In this document: piece after piece, positions 22,920 to 31,064 of the stretch
Layout of the letters: each line of letters starts with the position of its first letter
How positions within the stretch are numbered: position 1 is the stretch's first letter
Source of the DNA: JBAZOJ01 sp041648755
GTDB lineage: Bacteria; Planctomycetota; B143-G9
DNA: 37,605 nt
Reading direction: 5' to 3'
Assembly (NCBI GenBank): GCA_041648755.1
Contig: JBAZOJ010000008.1
Location: forward strand, 1 to 37,605
Made by a program: the position numbers and the translations under genes
Notes under the pieces: generated by a model
Told to the model about the DNA's origin: nothing
What the model saw: the letters and a program-made list of their open reading frames with translations, nothing else
Database searches by the model: none

Positions 22920-25900
22920 ATGGGCCTACCCAATGCTTCAAGAGTCGGCTGGGCGCGAATGCCTCTGACGTACGCGCTGGTGGTCGTTGCCTCGGCTGTG
23001 GTAATCGCCTTGGCCGGATACTACATATATGCCGATTTCCGTGATCGGGCAGCGAGCAACGCAAAGGAAGACCTTACGACCATTGCGGAAGTCAAGGTGG
23101 CGGAACTCGTCCACTGGCAAGAGATGGTCACTGCCCCCGCCATTGCCTTGCAGAAGAGCCCCATCCTGCGCGTTCCCCTGCTGGCGTATATCGCTTCCAA
23201 CGACGGCACCACAATCCCCGGCATGCCATACGTCACCGAAGAATCGGTGCGTACCACATTGCGACTCATCGGCGAGCCCGAACCTTTCCACGCGATCTTT
23301 CTGCTTGATTCGAAGGGAACCATACGACTGCAGACCGGCCCCCAAGGTGAGAAATTGGGCACGGAAGCGTTCGACATGGTTCGTGCCTGCCAGCAGACAG
23401 GCGAGGTGTTCTTTTCGCCTTTGCACAGGGGCGATTCAGTACCAGACATCCATATTGACATCATTGCTCCACTGCTCGAACCTGACGGAAAGACAGTCGG
23501 TGGAGCGGTGCTTTTCAGGATCATGACCGCCGAGAGGTTGTACCCCATACTGCAGAAATGGCCAACGAGCAGCGCAACAGGAGAAGTACTGCTGGTTCGC
23601 AGAGACGGGGATGATGTACTGTTCATAAACGAACTGAGGCATATGAAGGATGCCGCGCTCAAGCTGCGGCTTCCGCTGTCAACAGAGGACCTCCCCTCCG
23701 CAATCGGATTACGAGGGTATGAAGGCGTTGTCGAGGGCCCGGACTACCGGGGAGCCCATGTCTTTTCGGCCGTCAGGAAAGTACCGGGGACGGACTGGGT
23801 GCTGGTCGCAAAGATTGACTCGGATGAAGCACTGGCGCCGGTTCACGAAAGAGGCAGGTTGATAGCGCTTGTTGCAGGATTTCTCCTGCTTGCGATAGGG
23901 CTGCTATCGCTTCTTTTCTGGCGCCAGGACAGTCACAGAACGACGATGGAAAAACTGGAGCAGGAATTAGTACAAAGCAGGTTCGAACAGCGTTATGCAA
24001 TGCTGCTCAAGCACGCGAGCGATCCGATGTTCCTCTTCGGCGACGACGAGAGGATCCTGGAGGTCAACGAGGCCGCGTGCAAAGACTACGGATACAGTCG
24101 GGAAGAGTTCCTTCAGATGAAGGTCTCTGACCTTCGCCCGCCCGAAAGCCTTGCGTCGCAGAAGGCTACGTTGGAAAACATCCGGGAAGCCGGGACTCTG
24201 GAACATCAGACCGTACACATGAGGAAAGACAGTTCGACCTTCCATGTCGAGATCAAGTCGGCCGCGGTGCAGATTGACGGTAAAGGCCTTATCTTCGGCA
24301 TTGTAAGGGACATCACTGAAAGGAAACACCACGAAGAGAATCTCAGACTCGCGAAGGAATACACCGAGAGCATTATCGAAAACGCCAACATCCTTATCGT
24401 CGGCTTTGACATGGCTGGCCGGGTCACGATGTTCAACAAGGAAGCTGAGCAAGTCACCGGCTACAGACGGGATGAGGTCATCGGAACGGACTGGTTTGAG
24501 AAATTTTCACCGCGGGACCGCTACCCGGAACAGTGGGAAAGATTCCGCAGATTCAGTGAGCAGGGAATTCTGCCTCCGCCGGGCATCGACGCCAAGGTGC
24601 TGTGCAGGAGCGGCGAGGAGAGAATCCTGTCCTGGCGCAACACGCCAATGTACGAGCAAGGCAAGCTGGCAGGCATCATTAGATTCGGCTCGGACATCAC
24701 CGATCTGGTGAAGGCTGAGCAGGACCTTGTGTCCAGCGAGCATTTTCTCGCCACGATCTTCGATGGCATTCAGGACGGTATTTCGGTGTTGGACGAGAGA
24801 TTCAATATCCTAAGAGCCAACACAACAATCGCGCGCTGGTTCCCCGGGAAAGCACCGCTTGTCGGCAAGAAGTGTTACGATGTCTTCTACGACCGACAGG
24901 ACCCGTGCGATAGCTGCCCTGTTACACGTGCATTCGAGAGCTGCCGCCCGCAGATCGACACCATTACGGTCAAGAAAGGCGTTGGCGAGACACGGTGGCT
25001 GGAACTGCACTCCTTCCCCCTGCACAGGGAGGGCCAGGCGGCTGAAGTCGTCCAGTATTTCCGCGATGTTTCCGATCGGGTGAAGAGCGAGGAGCAAAAA
25101 AAGAAGATGGAGGCGCAAATCCAGCAGGCCGCGAAGCTGGAGAGCCTTGGCGTCCTTGCGGGTGGGATCGCGCACGATTTCAATAACCTGCTCACGAGCA
25201 TCCTCGGCAACGCCGAACTCGCGCTGATGCAGATGTCCGAGACATCCGCAGGGCGCGACCGAATACTCGATCTGAAAGAGGCGAGCCTCCGCGCTGCCGA
25301 CCTGACCAAGCAGATGCTTGCGTACTCCGGAAAGGGCCGGTTCGTGGTGATTCCCATCAACATGAACGACCTGATTTCGGAGATGCTCAAACTCCTGCAG
25401 CTTTCCGTTTCGAAAAACGTGCTGCTCAAGCTGAACATGGCTGCCAACCTGCCGCCCGTGGATGCCGACGTTACCCAGATGCGCCAGGTGTTCATGAACC
25501 TGATAATCAACGCATCGGAAGCCATCGGCTCAAAGAGCGGGGTGATCTCGATCAGCACTGGTGTGCAGAATATCGACACGGAATACTTGGAATCGGCATA
25601 CATCAACGAGAACCTTCCGCCCGGCGACTACGTTTACATAGAGCTTGCCGATAACGGTTGCGGGATGAGTCCTACGACACTGGACAGGATCTTCGACCCG
25701 TTCTTCACCACCAAGTTCACCGGCAGGGGCCTCGGATTGGCGGCAGTGCTCGGGATTGTCCGTGGCCACCGCGGCTCCATCAAGGTGTACAGCGAGGTCG
25801 GAAAGGGAACGACCTTCAAGCTGCTGTTCCCTCGCTCTACATCCATGGCGAGCTTGAAACTCGCCACCGGTGAGGCTGCTGACCCCTGGCAAGGCACCGG

Positions 25901-26285
25901 GACAATTCTCGTCATAGACGACGAGGAGGGAGTGCGCGGGGTGGCGGGGATGATTCTCCGCGGCTGTGGTTTCACCGTGCTTACCGCGCCCGACGGTCGT
26001 GAGGGTGTGGAGTTGTTCCGCGAACGCGCGGACGAAATAACCGCCGTGCTTCTTGACCTGACAATGCCGCACCTTGGCGGAGAGGATGCTTTCTCCGAAC
26101 TCAGGAGAATCAAGCAGGACGTGCCGGTAATCCTCACCAGCGGGTACAACGAACTCGACGCCACCAACCGCTTCGTCGGCAAAGGGCTCGCGGGTTTTGT
26201 GCAGAAGCCTTTCAAGCTAAGGGAGCTTGTGGCAGCATTCAAGAAGGCGCTGTCGAACGAGGCTGGAGGCAAGCCGGAGAAGTAA
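22920..26285 (+). CDS. Hybrid sensor histidine kinase (periplasmic sensor, three PAS domains, HK, receiver)
   Basis: ATG 22920 is preferred over GTG 22914 because GGAG lies five bases before it. The 1121-residue protein has helices at 15-37 and 314-335 enclosing a periplasmic sensor of about 275 residues. PAS domains start near 359, 480 and 606. The dimerisation/phosphoacceptor domain carries His752 (GIAHDFNNLLTS). A HATPase domain follows from about 850 (FMNLIINASEAIG, DNGCGMSP, GRGLGLAAVLGIV), and then a receiver from about 993 (LVIDDEEGVRGV) with phosphoacceptor Asp1046 (LLDLTMP) and the conserved Lys in FVQKPF. PAS3 carries C652, C663 and C666 (PCDSCPV), a Cys pattern seen in related kinases. 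No output domain or response-regulator gene is adjacent, so phosphate must pass to a distant partner or the receiver is regulatory. The signal is unknown. Confidence 0.94.
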   Translation: MGLPNASRVGWARMPLTYALVVVASAVVIALAGYYIYADFRDRAASNAKEDLTTIAEVKVAELVHWQEMVTAPAIALQKSPILRVPLLAYIASNDGTTIPGMPYVTEESVRTTLRLIGEPEPFHAIFLLDSKGTIRLQTGPQGEKLGTEAFDMVRACQQTGEVFFSPLHRGDSVPDIHIDIIAPLLEPDGKTVGGAVLFRIMTAERLYPILQKWPTSSATGEVLLVRRDGDDVLFINELRHMKDAALKLRLPLSTEDLPSAIGLRGYEGVVEGPDYRGAHVFSAVRKVPGTDWVLVAKIDSDEALAPVHERGRLIALVAGFLLLAIGLLSLLFWRQDSHRTTMEKLEQELVQSRFEQRYAMLLKHASDPMFLFGDDERILEVNEAACKDYGYSREEFLQMKVSDLRPPESLASQKATLENIREAGTLEHQTVHMRKDSSTFHVEIKSAAVQIDGKGLIFGIVRDITERKHHEENLRLAKEYTESIIENANILIVGFDMAGRVTMFNKEAEQVTGYRRDEVIGTDWFEKFSPRDRYPEQWERFRRFSEQGILPPPGIDAKVLCRSGEERILSWRNTPMYEQGKLAGIIRFGSDITDLVKAEQDLVSSEHFLATIFDGIQDGISVLDERFNILRANTTIARWFPGKAPLVGKKCYDVFYDRQDPCDSCPVTRAFESCRPQIDTITVKKGVGETRWLELHSFPLHREGQAAEVVQYFRDVSDRVKSEEQKKKMEAQIQQAAKLESLGVLAGGIAHDFNNLLTSILGNAELALMQMSETSAGRDRILDLKEASLRAADLTKQMLAYSGKGRFVVIPINMNDLISEMLKLLQLSVSKNVLLKLNMAANLPPVDADVTQMRQVFMNLIINASEAIGSKSGVISISTGVQNIDTEYLESAYINENLPPGDYVYIELADNGCGMSPTTLDRIFDPFFTTKFTGRGLGLAAVLGIVRGHRGSIKVYSEVGKGTTFKLLFPRSTSMASLKLATGEAADPWQGTGTILVIDDEEGVRGVAGMILRGCGFTVLTAPDGREGVELFRERADEITAVLLDLTMPHLGGEDAFSELRRIKQDVPVILTSGYNELDATNRFVGKGLAGFVQKPFKLRELVAAFKKALSNEAGGKPEK

Positions 26286-26317
26286 GGCCTTGCGAAGCCC
26301 TTCGAACCTGGAGATTT

Positions 26318-26335
26318 CACATCGATGCTCAGGAT
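26318..26335 (+). repeat. 18-bp direct repeat, copy 1
   Basis: cacatcgatgctcaggat is identical at 26318-26335 and 26487-26504. It is not palindromic as a whole, and its function is unknown. Confidence 0.7.
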
Positions 26336-26486
26336 GAAGAGGATAGGAGCCGCCTTGGGCATTAGACCTTAGGCTGCGGGCTGGAGGGCGGAATTGGACA
26401 GCGGATTCCAATCGAGAGCTTCTTGAATCGCTGATAGCATCAGCCTCAGGCCTCAGGTCTCCAGCCAACCCCGGAGGGGATTCTTC

Positions 26487-26504
26487 CACATCGATGCTCA
26501 GGAT
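26487..26504 (+). repeat. 18-bp direct repeat, copy 2
   Basis: Perfect second copy of cacatcgatgctcaggat. The sequence after it (agcagcc) differs from that after copy 1 (gaagagg), so the repeat boundary is sharp. Confidence 0.7.
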
Positions 26505-26721
26505 AGCAGCCAGAGAGCTTCGGCGGAAGCCCCGCCTGAGGCGGGGCGCGTTAAGCGTGACTATGTATTGCGGCCCGACCTGCAGCCCTTATCCGCACTA
26601 ACGAAATGGTTGTGTAATGGCTTACTACCGCCGTTTCAGGCAAGGGCATACCCAGCAGGACGAAGCGCGCAGACGCGCTAACTACAGTTCGCCTGCGGGA
26701 TGTCCTTGAATGTCCACGTTG

Positions 26722-26783
26722 TCCGCCTGAGGCGGATGCCCTCCTCACCCGACAGACGGGCGGATCGCGGTGAGCGCGACTAC
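26722..26783 (+). repeat. 62-65 bp interspersed repeat, copy 1
   Basis: The copy begins with the palindrome tccgcctgaggcgga, continues through cctcctcacccga and agacgggcggatcgcggtga, and ends in cgcgactac. Apart from a three-base gap and a few substitutions it matches 27064-27128. Confidence 0.8.
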
Positions 26784-27063
26784 GTGTAAGCGGCCTTCAA
26801 GGCCGATGCCATCCTCCTTCGCCGCGCCTCCGGAGGACAAGCGCCAGACGAGTGCGTGGCGCTCCTACCCAGTATCCCCCCGAAGGGTGACAGGGTAACG
26901 GCTTTTCTTTGGCAGCGGCTTCCTCCGAACCCATATTGGCAGGTCTTCGCTGCCATCCTGAAAAAGAAGGATCGGGGGAACGCGACTACAGGAAGAACGG
27001 CGGCAAAAACCGAAATCCGATAGTGTACGGGCGTCCTTCAGGACACCCATTAATGGGCGGACA

Positions 27064-27128
27064 TCCGCCTGAGGCGGATCCGCACCTCCTCACCCGATAG
27101 ACGGGCGGATCGCGGTGAACGCGACTAC
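27064..27128 (+). repeat. 62-65 bp interspersed repeat, copy 2
   Basis: Second copy of the repeat at 26722-26783, in the same orientation, with three extra bases after the opening palindrome. A shortened relative (atcgggggaacgcgactaca) lies near 26971-26990. Confidence 0.8.
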
Positions 27129-27145
27129 ACGGAAACAGCCTTGAA

Positions 27146-27175
27146 GGCGGCCAATGGCCGCCCCCTTCTTTTGAC
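27146..27175 (+). terminator. Hairpin between the repeat region and the zinc-protein gene
   Basis: ggcggcc/ggccgcc arms with an aat loop (27146-27162) are followed on the plus strand by a pyrimidine-rich ccccttctttt. It could end plus-strand transcription, or stop minus-strand transcripts poorly since the other side is not T-rich. It lies 42 bp past the end of the minus-strand operon. Confidence 0.35.
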
Positions 27176-27204
27176 AATTACGTGAGAGCAGAATTCTTAT
27201 CGTT

Positions 27205-28902
27205 CTATTCAGCCGGATCCGAGTCGCGCAGGCACAGGGTGATAAGGTTCGTTTCGGTTTCTCCGAGTGCGGTCGGGCGGCGGGAGAGGATCACAAACGC
27301 GGCCAAGCCGCAAAGAACGATGACCCCGAGGGCGACCGGAATCATCAGGGCAGGCTTTGAAACCAGCCAGGTGGAAGAGGCTGCGAGAGCGGCAGCGCCC
27401 GACGAAATGAACCACCCGGCAAGCCGCGCATTGCGGAAAACAAGCTTCACACCAAGCAAGGAGCCGACAAGCGGGGCGATGGCTCCTGCAAAGGTCGCAC
27501 ACGCTGCGGCAATCAGAAAAGCAGGCAGCCCTGCGAATTGTCTTGTGAAGAGATGGACGGAGGAAAAGACCAGCGCGGTCACGACGGCAATCGGGAATGA
27601 CGACCCTGCAAAATCCCTGTGCGCCTGAGATGCAGCGCGATTCAGCATTTCCCGGTAGAGCGGCCGGTACTTCCGGTTGGCAACCGCTTCGCTCAGCGCA
27701 ACGAAAGAGGTCTCCACGGCAGCGCGCCTGTCGCCGGAAGCCAGAAGGTCCGTTGCCTTCTTCAGTGTGATGTCGAGCATATATTCGACGGGATCCGCGT
27801 CGCAGAAGAAGTCCTTTGCGGGGCCGACGAAATAGCCGGTGAAGTGCTTGCCAGCGAAGTCGAAATCGAGCCGTGCCACAGGCACGTACTTGGTGGAGAA
27901 CCGGCAGTAGATGTCGCGTTCCGTCGTCCCCACTTCATTGAACAGGCTCTTCCAGATGCGGGCAACGAACTCGGCCACGCCGACGTCAACGTAGTCGATG
28001 TTGGGGATTTCTCCCGGCCCAAAGGTCTGCTCGAAGATTGGCGTCGAAGTGTCGAGATGGGCGGATACTTTTGCCGTAACCGCCTTGGGCAGAACATCAA
28101 GCGCGTCAAAGGACCTGGCATCGCGTCGGGACACATTGCGCATCAGCACCGTATAAGTGTGCCACTGGCCTTCCCCGCCGCATGCCGTACACATCGGGGT
28201 GCCCTGCCCTCCGCACTTCACACAGGCAATGCTCCCGATTCCCCTGCAGGCGACACAGGTCCCCTTGCCGAAGCACTCGGTACAGTCTCTTCTGCCGCGT
28301 CCACCGCATTCGTCGCAGACAATCAGGCCGTTCATGCAGTTCGGGCAGCGGACCGTCTCAAAATCCTTGCGAACCCACCCCTTCCCCACGCATACGGGAC
28401 AGGGCACAGACGGCTTGCCTTCACACTTCGGACAGGGCTGGGTTTTGGCTCCCTTGCAGTGCGTACACAGCCCGTCCCCGCCGCAGTCGCCGCACTTCAG
28501 CCTGCCCTTGGCCTCGCAACTGGGGCATCTTTCCCGGCCTTCGCCTTCGCATTTGCCGCAGGTTTCCCTGCGCACCGTATCTGTGAGCATATACTCTTCT
28601 GACGTCGCCCTGAAGGCCTGCGGCATCTCGTAGTGAATTTTGCCTGCCTTGTGGTCGGCAAGAGTCCTGTCGAAGCCTGGCGGGAACTTGGGCACTTGCC
28701 GCGACCTGCGCGAGTCCAGCGACAGCTCATGGAAAAGGACTTCGAGGCTTGCACAGCAGTACGTGCGGTACGAGACCGAAACGGCTTCCATTCCCTTCAT
28801 CAGGGATTCCGACCGACCCCCGGCCCGGGCTGCAACCCACGCTGAGAAGGCCGTCAGGTATTGAGAGCGTTCGATCAGGTCCAGTGGCTTGAAGCCGCTC
28901 AT
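27205..28902 (-). CDS. Membrane protein with twelve CxxC motifs (DnaJ-type zinc repeats, no J domain)
   Basis: A 565-residue protein. Residues 1-110 are an unassigned N-terminal region. Residues 115-241 hold twelve regularly spaced CxxC motifs (Cys115/118, 126/129, 137/140, 146/149, 157/160, 168/171, 186/189, 196/199, 207/210, 216/219, 227/230, 238/241), many in the CxxCxGxG form of the DnaJ zinc domain. This could make six zinc sites. A middle domain (250-420) follows, then four predicted membrane helices (about 432-550) at the C-terminus. No J domain (HPD) is present, so it is not a DnaJ. The Cys-rich part should lie on the cytoplasmic face. The start overlaps the yacG-like gene by ATGA. 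It is the last gene of the kinase operon, and its function is unknown. Confidence 0.85.
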   Translation of the reverse strand: MSGFKPLDLIERSQYLTAFSAWVAARAGGRSESLMKGMEAVSVSYRTYCCASLEVLFHELSLDSRRSRQVPKFPPGFDRTLADHKAGKIHYEMPQAFRATSEEYMLTDTVRRETCGKCEGEGRERCPSCEAKGRLKCGDCGGDGLCTHCKGAKTQPCPKCEGKPSVPCPVCVGKGWVRKDFETVRCPNCMNGLIVCDECGGRGRRDCTECFGKGTCVACRGIGSIACVKCGGQGTPMCTACGGEGQWHTYTVLMRNVSRRDARSFDALDVLPKAVTAKVSAHLDTSTPIFEQTFGPGEIPNIDYVDVGVAEFVARIWKSLFNEVGTTERDIYCRFSTKYVPVARLDFDFAGKHFTGYFVGPAKDFFCDADPVEYMLDITLKKATDLLASGDRRAAVETSFVALSEAVANRKYRPLYREMLNRAASQAHRDFAGSSFPIAVVTALVFSSVHLFTRQFAGLPAFLIAAACATFAGAIAPLVGSLLGVKLVFRNARLAGWFISSGAAALAASSTWLVSKPALMIPVALGVIVLCGLAAFVILSRRPTALGETETNLITLCLRDSDPAE

Positions 28903-29108
28903 TTCTTTTCCTTGATGCGGGGCTCGCCATCGTCGGACTGCCCTGGTTCTTCTCCGAAGTAACTGCCGGTCAGCCAGTTGTTCAGATCGACAAGTTTACA
29001 CCGCTTCGAGCAGAAGGGGAAGAACTCCATGGCACGGCCCGTTTCATCGGTCGAGCGTTTCCCGCAAATCGGGCAGGCCCGCGCCTTCGACTCGAATTCA
29101 GGGATCAC
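28899..29108 (-). CDS. yacG: YacG-like small zinc protein
   Basis: A 69-residue protein with the YacG zinc motif: Cys12-x2-Cys15 (CPICGK) and Cys33-x3-Cys37 (FFPFCSKRCKLVDLNNWLTG). In E. coli YacG is a zinc protein reported to inhibit DNA gyrase. The conserved PFCS-x-RC-K-x-x-DL-x-x-W core supports the assignment. It overlaps both neighbours by four bases (ATGA at each end), so it is firmly part of this operon rather than next to coaE as in proteobacteria. Whether it acts on gyrase here is unknown; in this setting another zinc-protein partner role is possible. Confidence 0.88.
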   Translation of the reverse strand: MIPEFESKARACPICGKRSTDETGRAMEFFPFCSKRCKLVDLNNWLTGSYFGEEPGQSDDGEPRIKEKK

Positions 29109-29854
29109 ATGATCCCCTTTTGTCTGTACCGGATGGATCTGACGGAAGAAAGAGTGTATCCCAATGAGCGGATATCCACGATCAATTTCGCAATCCTGTC
29201 CAAGTCGCCGATCGCCTCGTAGAGGTCCAGCAATCGCATGTAGGCAATGCCGAATTCAGGATCCGCTTCGATGGCGGACAAGTAGGATGCCGCGGCATTG
29301 ACGATGTTATTGGCTCTTTTGCTGGGTTTCTCTTCGGGCAGATTGTAGAGGTAATCGCCATAGGCCAGGTAGTACTCTCTGGCCTTAGCGCTGGCCGACT
29401 TCGCTTTGGCGAGGGCCTCCTTTGCACCGGCAAAGTCGCTCTCGGCAACGCATATCATTGCAAGCAACGACCAGCCCTCCACCGATTTGGGGTTCTTGTT
29501 GATCGCCGTGTTGGCATATGGCCGGGCGCTTTCAGGCGTGATTTCCAAGCCCGGGAGCGAAGGGCCAAGGACATTTGTATGGTTGCAGATCTGAAGGATG
29601 ACCAGAGCCATCATCGCATTGGCACGATGGTAGTTCGGGTCGTAAGCCAGTGACTCGCGCAGTGTTGCGATTGCCTGAACATATCCCGCAGGATCTTCCG
29701 CAAATGAAGCTGCCGACACCTGCGACATGGCTCTCATCATTTTTCCCCGCGCCGCCATCTCTGCGGATGTCTCCGGCTCCGGCTCGGGTGGTGTTCCACA
29801 ACCGAAGGACGAAACCAGCACGAGGACAATCAAAAGCCATGTCGGTCGTCTCAT
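29105..29854 (-). CDS. TPR-containing lipoprotein
   Basis: The start chosen is ATG 29854, with AGGAG five bases upstream; TTG 29857 is a weaker alternative. The N-terminus has a lipoprotein signal (WLLIVLVLVSSFGCGTPP) with lipobox Cys19, followed by a Pro/Glu-rich linker. The remaining part is helical with TPR-like units, for example VQAIATLRESLAYDPNYHRA, INKNPKSVEGWSLLAMICVA and YLSAIEADPEFGIAYMRLLD. It is likely anchored in the inner or outer membrane as a protein-interaction module. It starts 18 bp after the preceding gene and overlaps the yacG-like gene. It has no recognisable family beyond TPR. Confidence 0.85.
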   Translation of the reverse strand: MRRPTWLLIVLVLVSSFGCGTPPEPEPETSAEMAARGKMMRAMSQVSAASFAEDPAGYVQAIATLRESLAYDPNYHRANAMMALVILQICNHTNVLGPSLPGLEITPESARPYANTAINKNPKSVEGWSLLAMICVAESDFAGAKEALAKAKSASAKAREYYLAYGDYLYNLPEEKPSKRANNIVNAAASYLSAIEADPEFGIAYMRLLDLYEAIGDLDRIAKLIVDIRSLGYTLSSVRSIRYRQKGIM

Positions 29855-29872
29855 CAAAGCTCCTGTTCGTGT

Positions 29873-31063
29873 TCAGTCGCTAAATGATAGCCCCGCCACA
29901 AGCGCTGGCAACTCCTTTTCCAAGACACTCAGTCCTTTGACGGCTTGCGAAAATGCCTTGTAGTCGCACTTTCCCCTGAAAGCCGCCTTCAGAAACGCGT
30001 GGAAATCAGCCTTATATAGCCCTTGGAACTCGAAGTTCACAATGTAGAACACCGCGTAAGAAACCGCACGCCTCGAAGACTTCGGATCGTCCGAGAAGTA
30101 AGCAGACCCTCCGGACAGAAGTCCTTTCAGGTCGAACATGTTGTCTCCCGCGACAGTCTCCACAGCTATAGTACGCAAATCCGGCGCATATTTCCTAATA
30201 AAACCATGCGCGATCGACTCGGGACCATCCCTGGCGATGCGGAAGTAGTACAGGAAGGCGTAGTGGAACCAGAGCGAGGTCCTGTCACCGTTTTCCCCCA
30301 ACATGCCCAGAATGCCCCGGATAACGGCTTCCACGACCATATCCCGTGAGAACATCTCGTTGTCTTGATTGAACACAACAAAGGAAGAAAGCGTTTTGGG
30401 GTCGAACACGTTCGGCGAGGACGCAGCCTGGCCGGTCACACGGGCGACGAAAGAGGACATTTCCTGCTGCTTGTCGAAGACGTGAACTGACAGGGCATCC
30501 CTTGGCATTCCCACCGAGGTCCCAAATTCGCTCGACCAGCCGCGGACTGTCGCCTCGACGAGGCGCCTTACGCTCATCGCATCGTCATAAGGGCCCTTGA
30601 AGTGAAGAACAAATCCCGACTGGTCGGAGAAGTAGCTGTCGCATTCCCAGCCGATCTTCGCGCGCTCCTTCTTTCGCAGTTCCTCCATCTCGGCGCTGGT
30701 GACGTACTTCGCTCCCCACAGCAACTTGCCGGGGTTTGCCTGCGCGTATTTGGCATCCCTCTCTGCCGGGGTGAGCCAAGCCTTGTCAACCAGAACCCGC
30801 CCGGAAATCTCGTTCGCCGTCGGATCATCGGCTTTCAGCTTGAGCGCCTCGGCCGCGCACTCACGGGCCTGCTTGAACAAACCTGACACGACGCACTTGC
30901 GCGCAAGGGCGTCGATGGCCGCGAGCCCCTTGCCCTTCGCTTGTTCGAACTCAGCCGGAAAGCCAGTGAGGAAGTCCGCATTTCTCAACGGAGCGCCGAC
31001 AGCAATGCCGACCCAGCAGAGAGTCAGCAGCAACACCAAGACTGGCACGCGGATGGACAGCAT
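29873..31063 (-). CDS. Secreted protein of unknown function in the kinase operon
   Basis: The start is set at ATG 31063, one base after the kinase stop; a longer frame to 31258 would lie inside the kinase gene. The 396-residue product begins with a signal peptide (MLSIRVPVLVLLLTLCWVGI, then AVGAPL) and a short helical part resembling a single TPR. A larger domain follows: VRRLVEATVRGWSSEFG, DALSVHVFDKQQEMSSFVAR and VVFNQDNEMFSRDMVVEAVI. The arrangement recalls DUF1570/peptidase-MA-like proteins, but I see no HExxH, so a protease role is not supported. It is probably periplasmic. I do not recognise the family with confidence. Confidence 0.8.
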   Translation of the reverse strand: MLSIRVPVLVLLLTLCWVGIAVGAPLRNADFLTGFPAEFEQAKGKGLAAIDALARKCVVSGLFKQARECAAEALKLKADDPTANEISGRVLVDKAWLTPAERDAKYAQANPGKLLWGAKYVTSAEMEELRKKERAKIGWECDSYFSDQSGFVLHFKGPYDDAMSVRRLVEATVRGWSSEFGTSVGMPRDALSVHVFDKQQEMSSFVARVTGQAASSPNVFDPKTLSSFVVFNQDNEMFSRDMVVEAVIRGILGMLGENGDRTSLWFHYAFLYYFRIARDGPESIAHGFIRKYAPDLRTIAVETVAGDNMFDLKGLLSGGSAYFSDDPKSSRRAVSYAVFYIVNFEFQGLYKADFHAFLKAAFRGKCDYKAFSQAVKGLSVLEKELPALVAGLSFSD

Positions 31064-31064
31064 G

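Larger units (their letters stand above)
26286..27204. other. Repeat-rich intergenic region without genes
   Basis: About 920 bp with no convincing reading frame on either strand. It is a mosaic of short modules: the palindromic core cgcctgaggcg three times (26533, 26724, 27066), a 62-65 bp repeat twice, an 18-bp repeat twice, and a motif like gcgactac at 26775, 26980 and 27121, with weaker relatives near 26557 and 26674. Other hairpins include a gccccgcc/ggcggggc stem at 26529-26547. It looks like accumulated interspersed genomic repeats rather than a single element. Confidence 0.7.

Noticed and set aside
26286..27204. CRISPR array
   Set aside because: The repeats are few, unequally spaced (for example 342 bp apart) and of several kinds, and no cas genes are present.
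27205..28902. DnaJ chaperone
   Set aside because: The zinc motifs are DnaJ-like, but there is no J domain or HPD motif and the protein has C-terminal membrane helices.
29873..31063. Peptidase-MA/DUF1570 metalloprotease
   Set aside because: The general layout is reminiscent, but no HExxH zinc motif is present.
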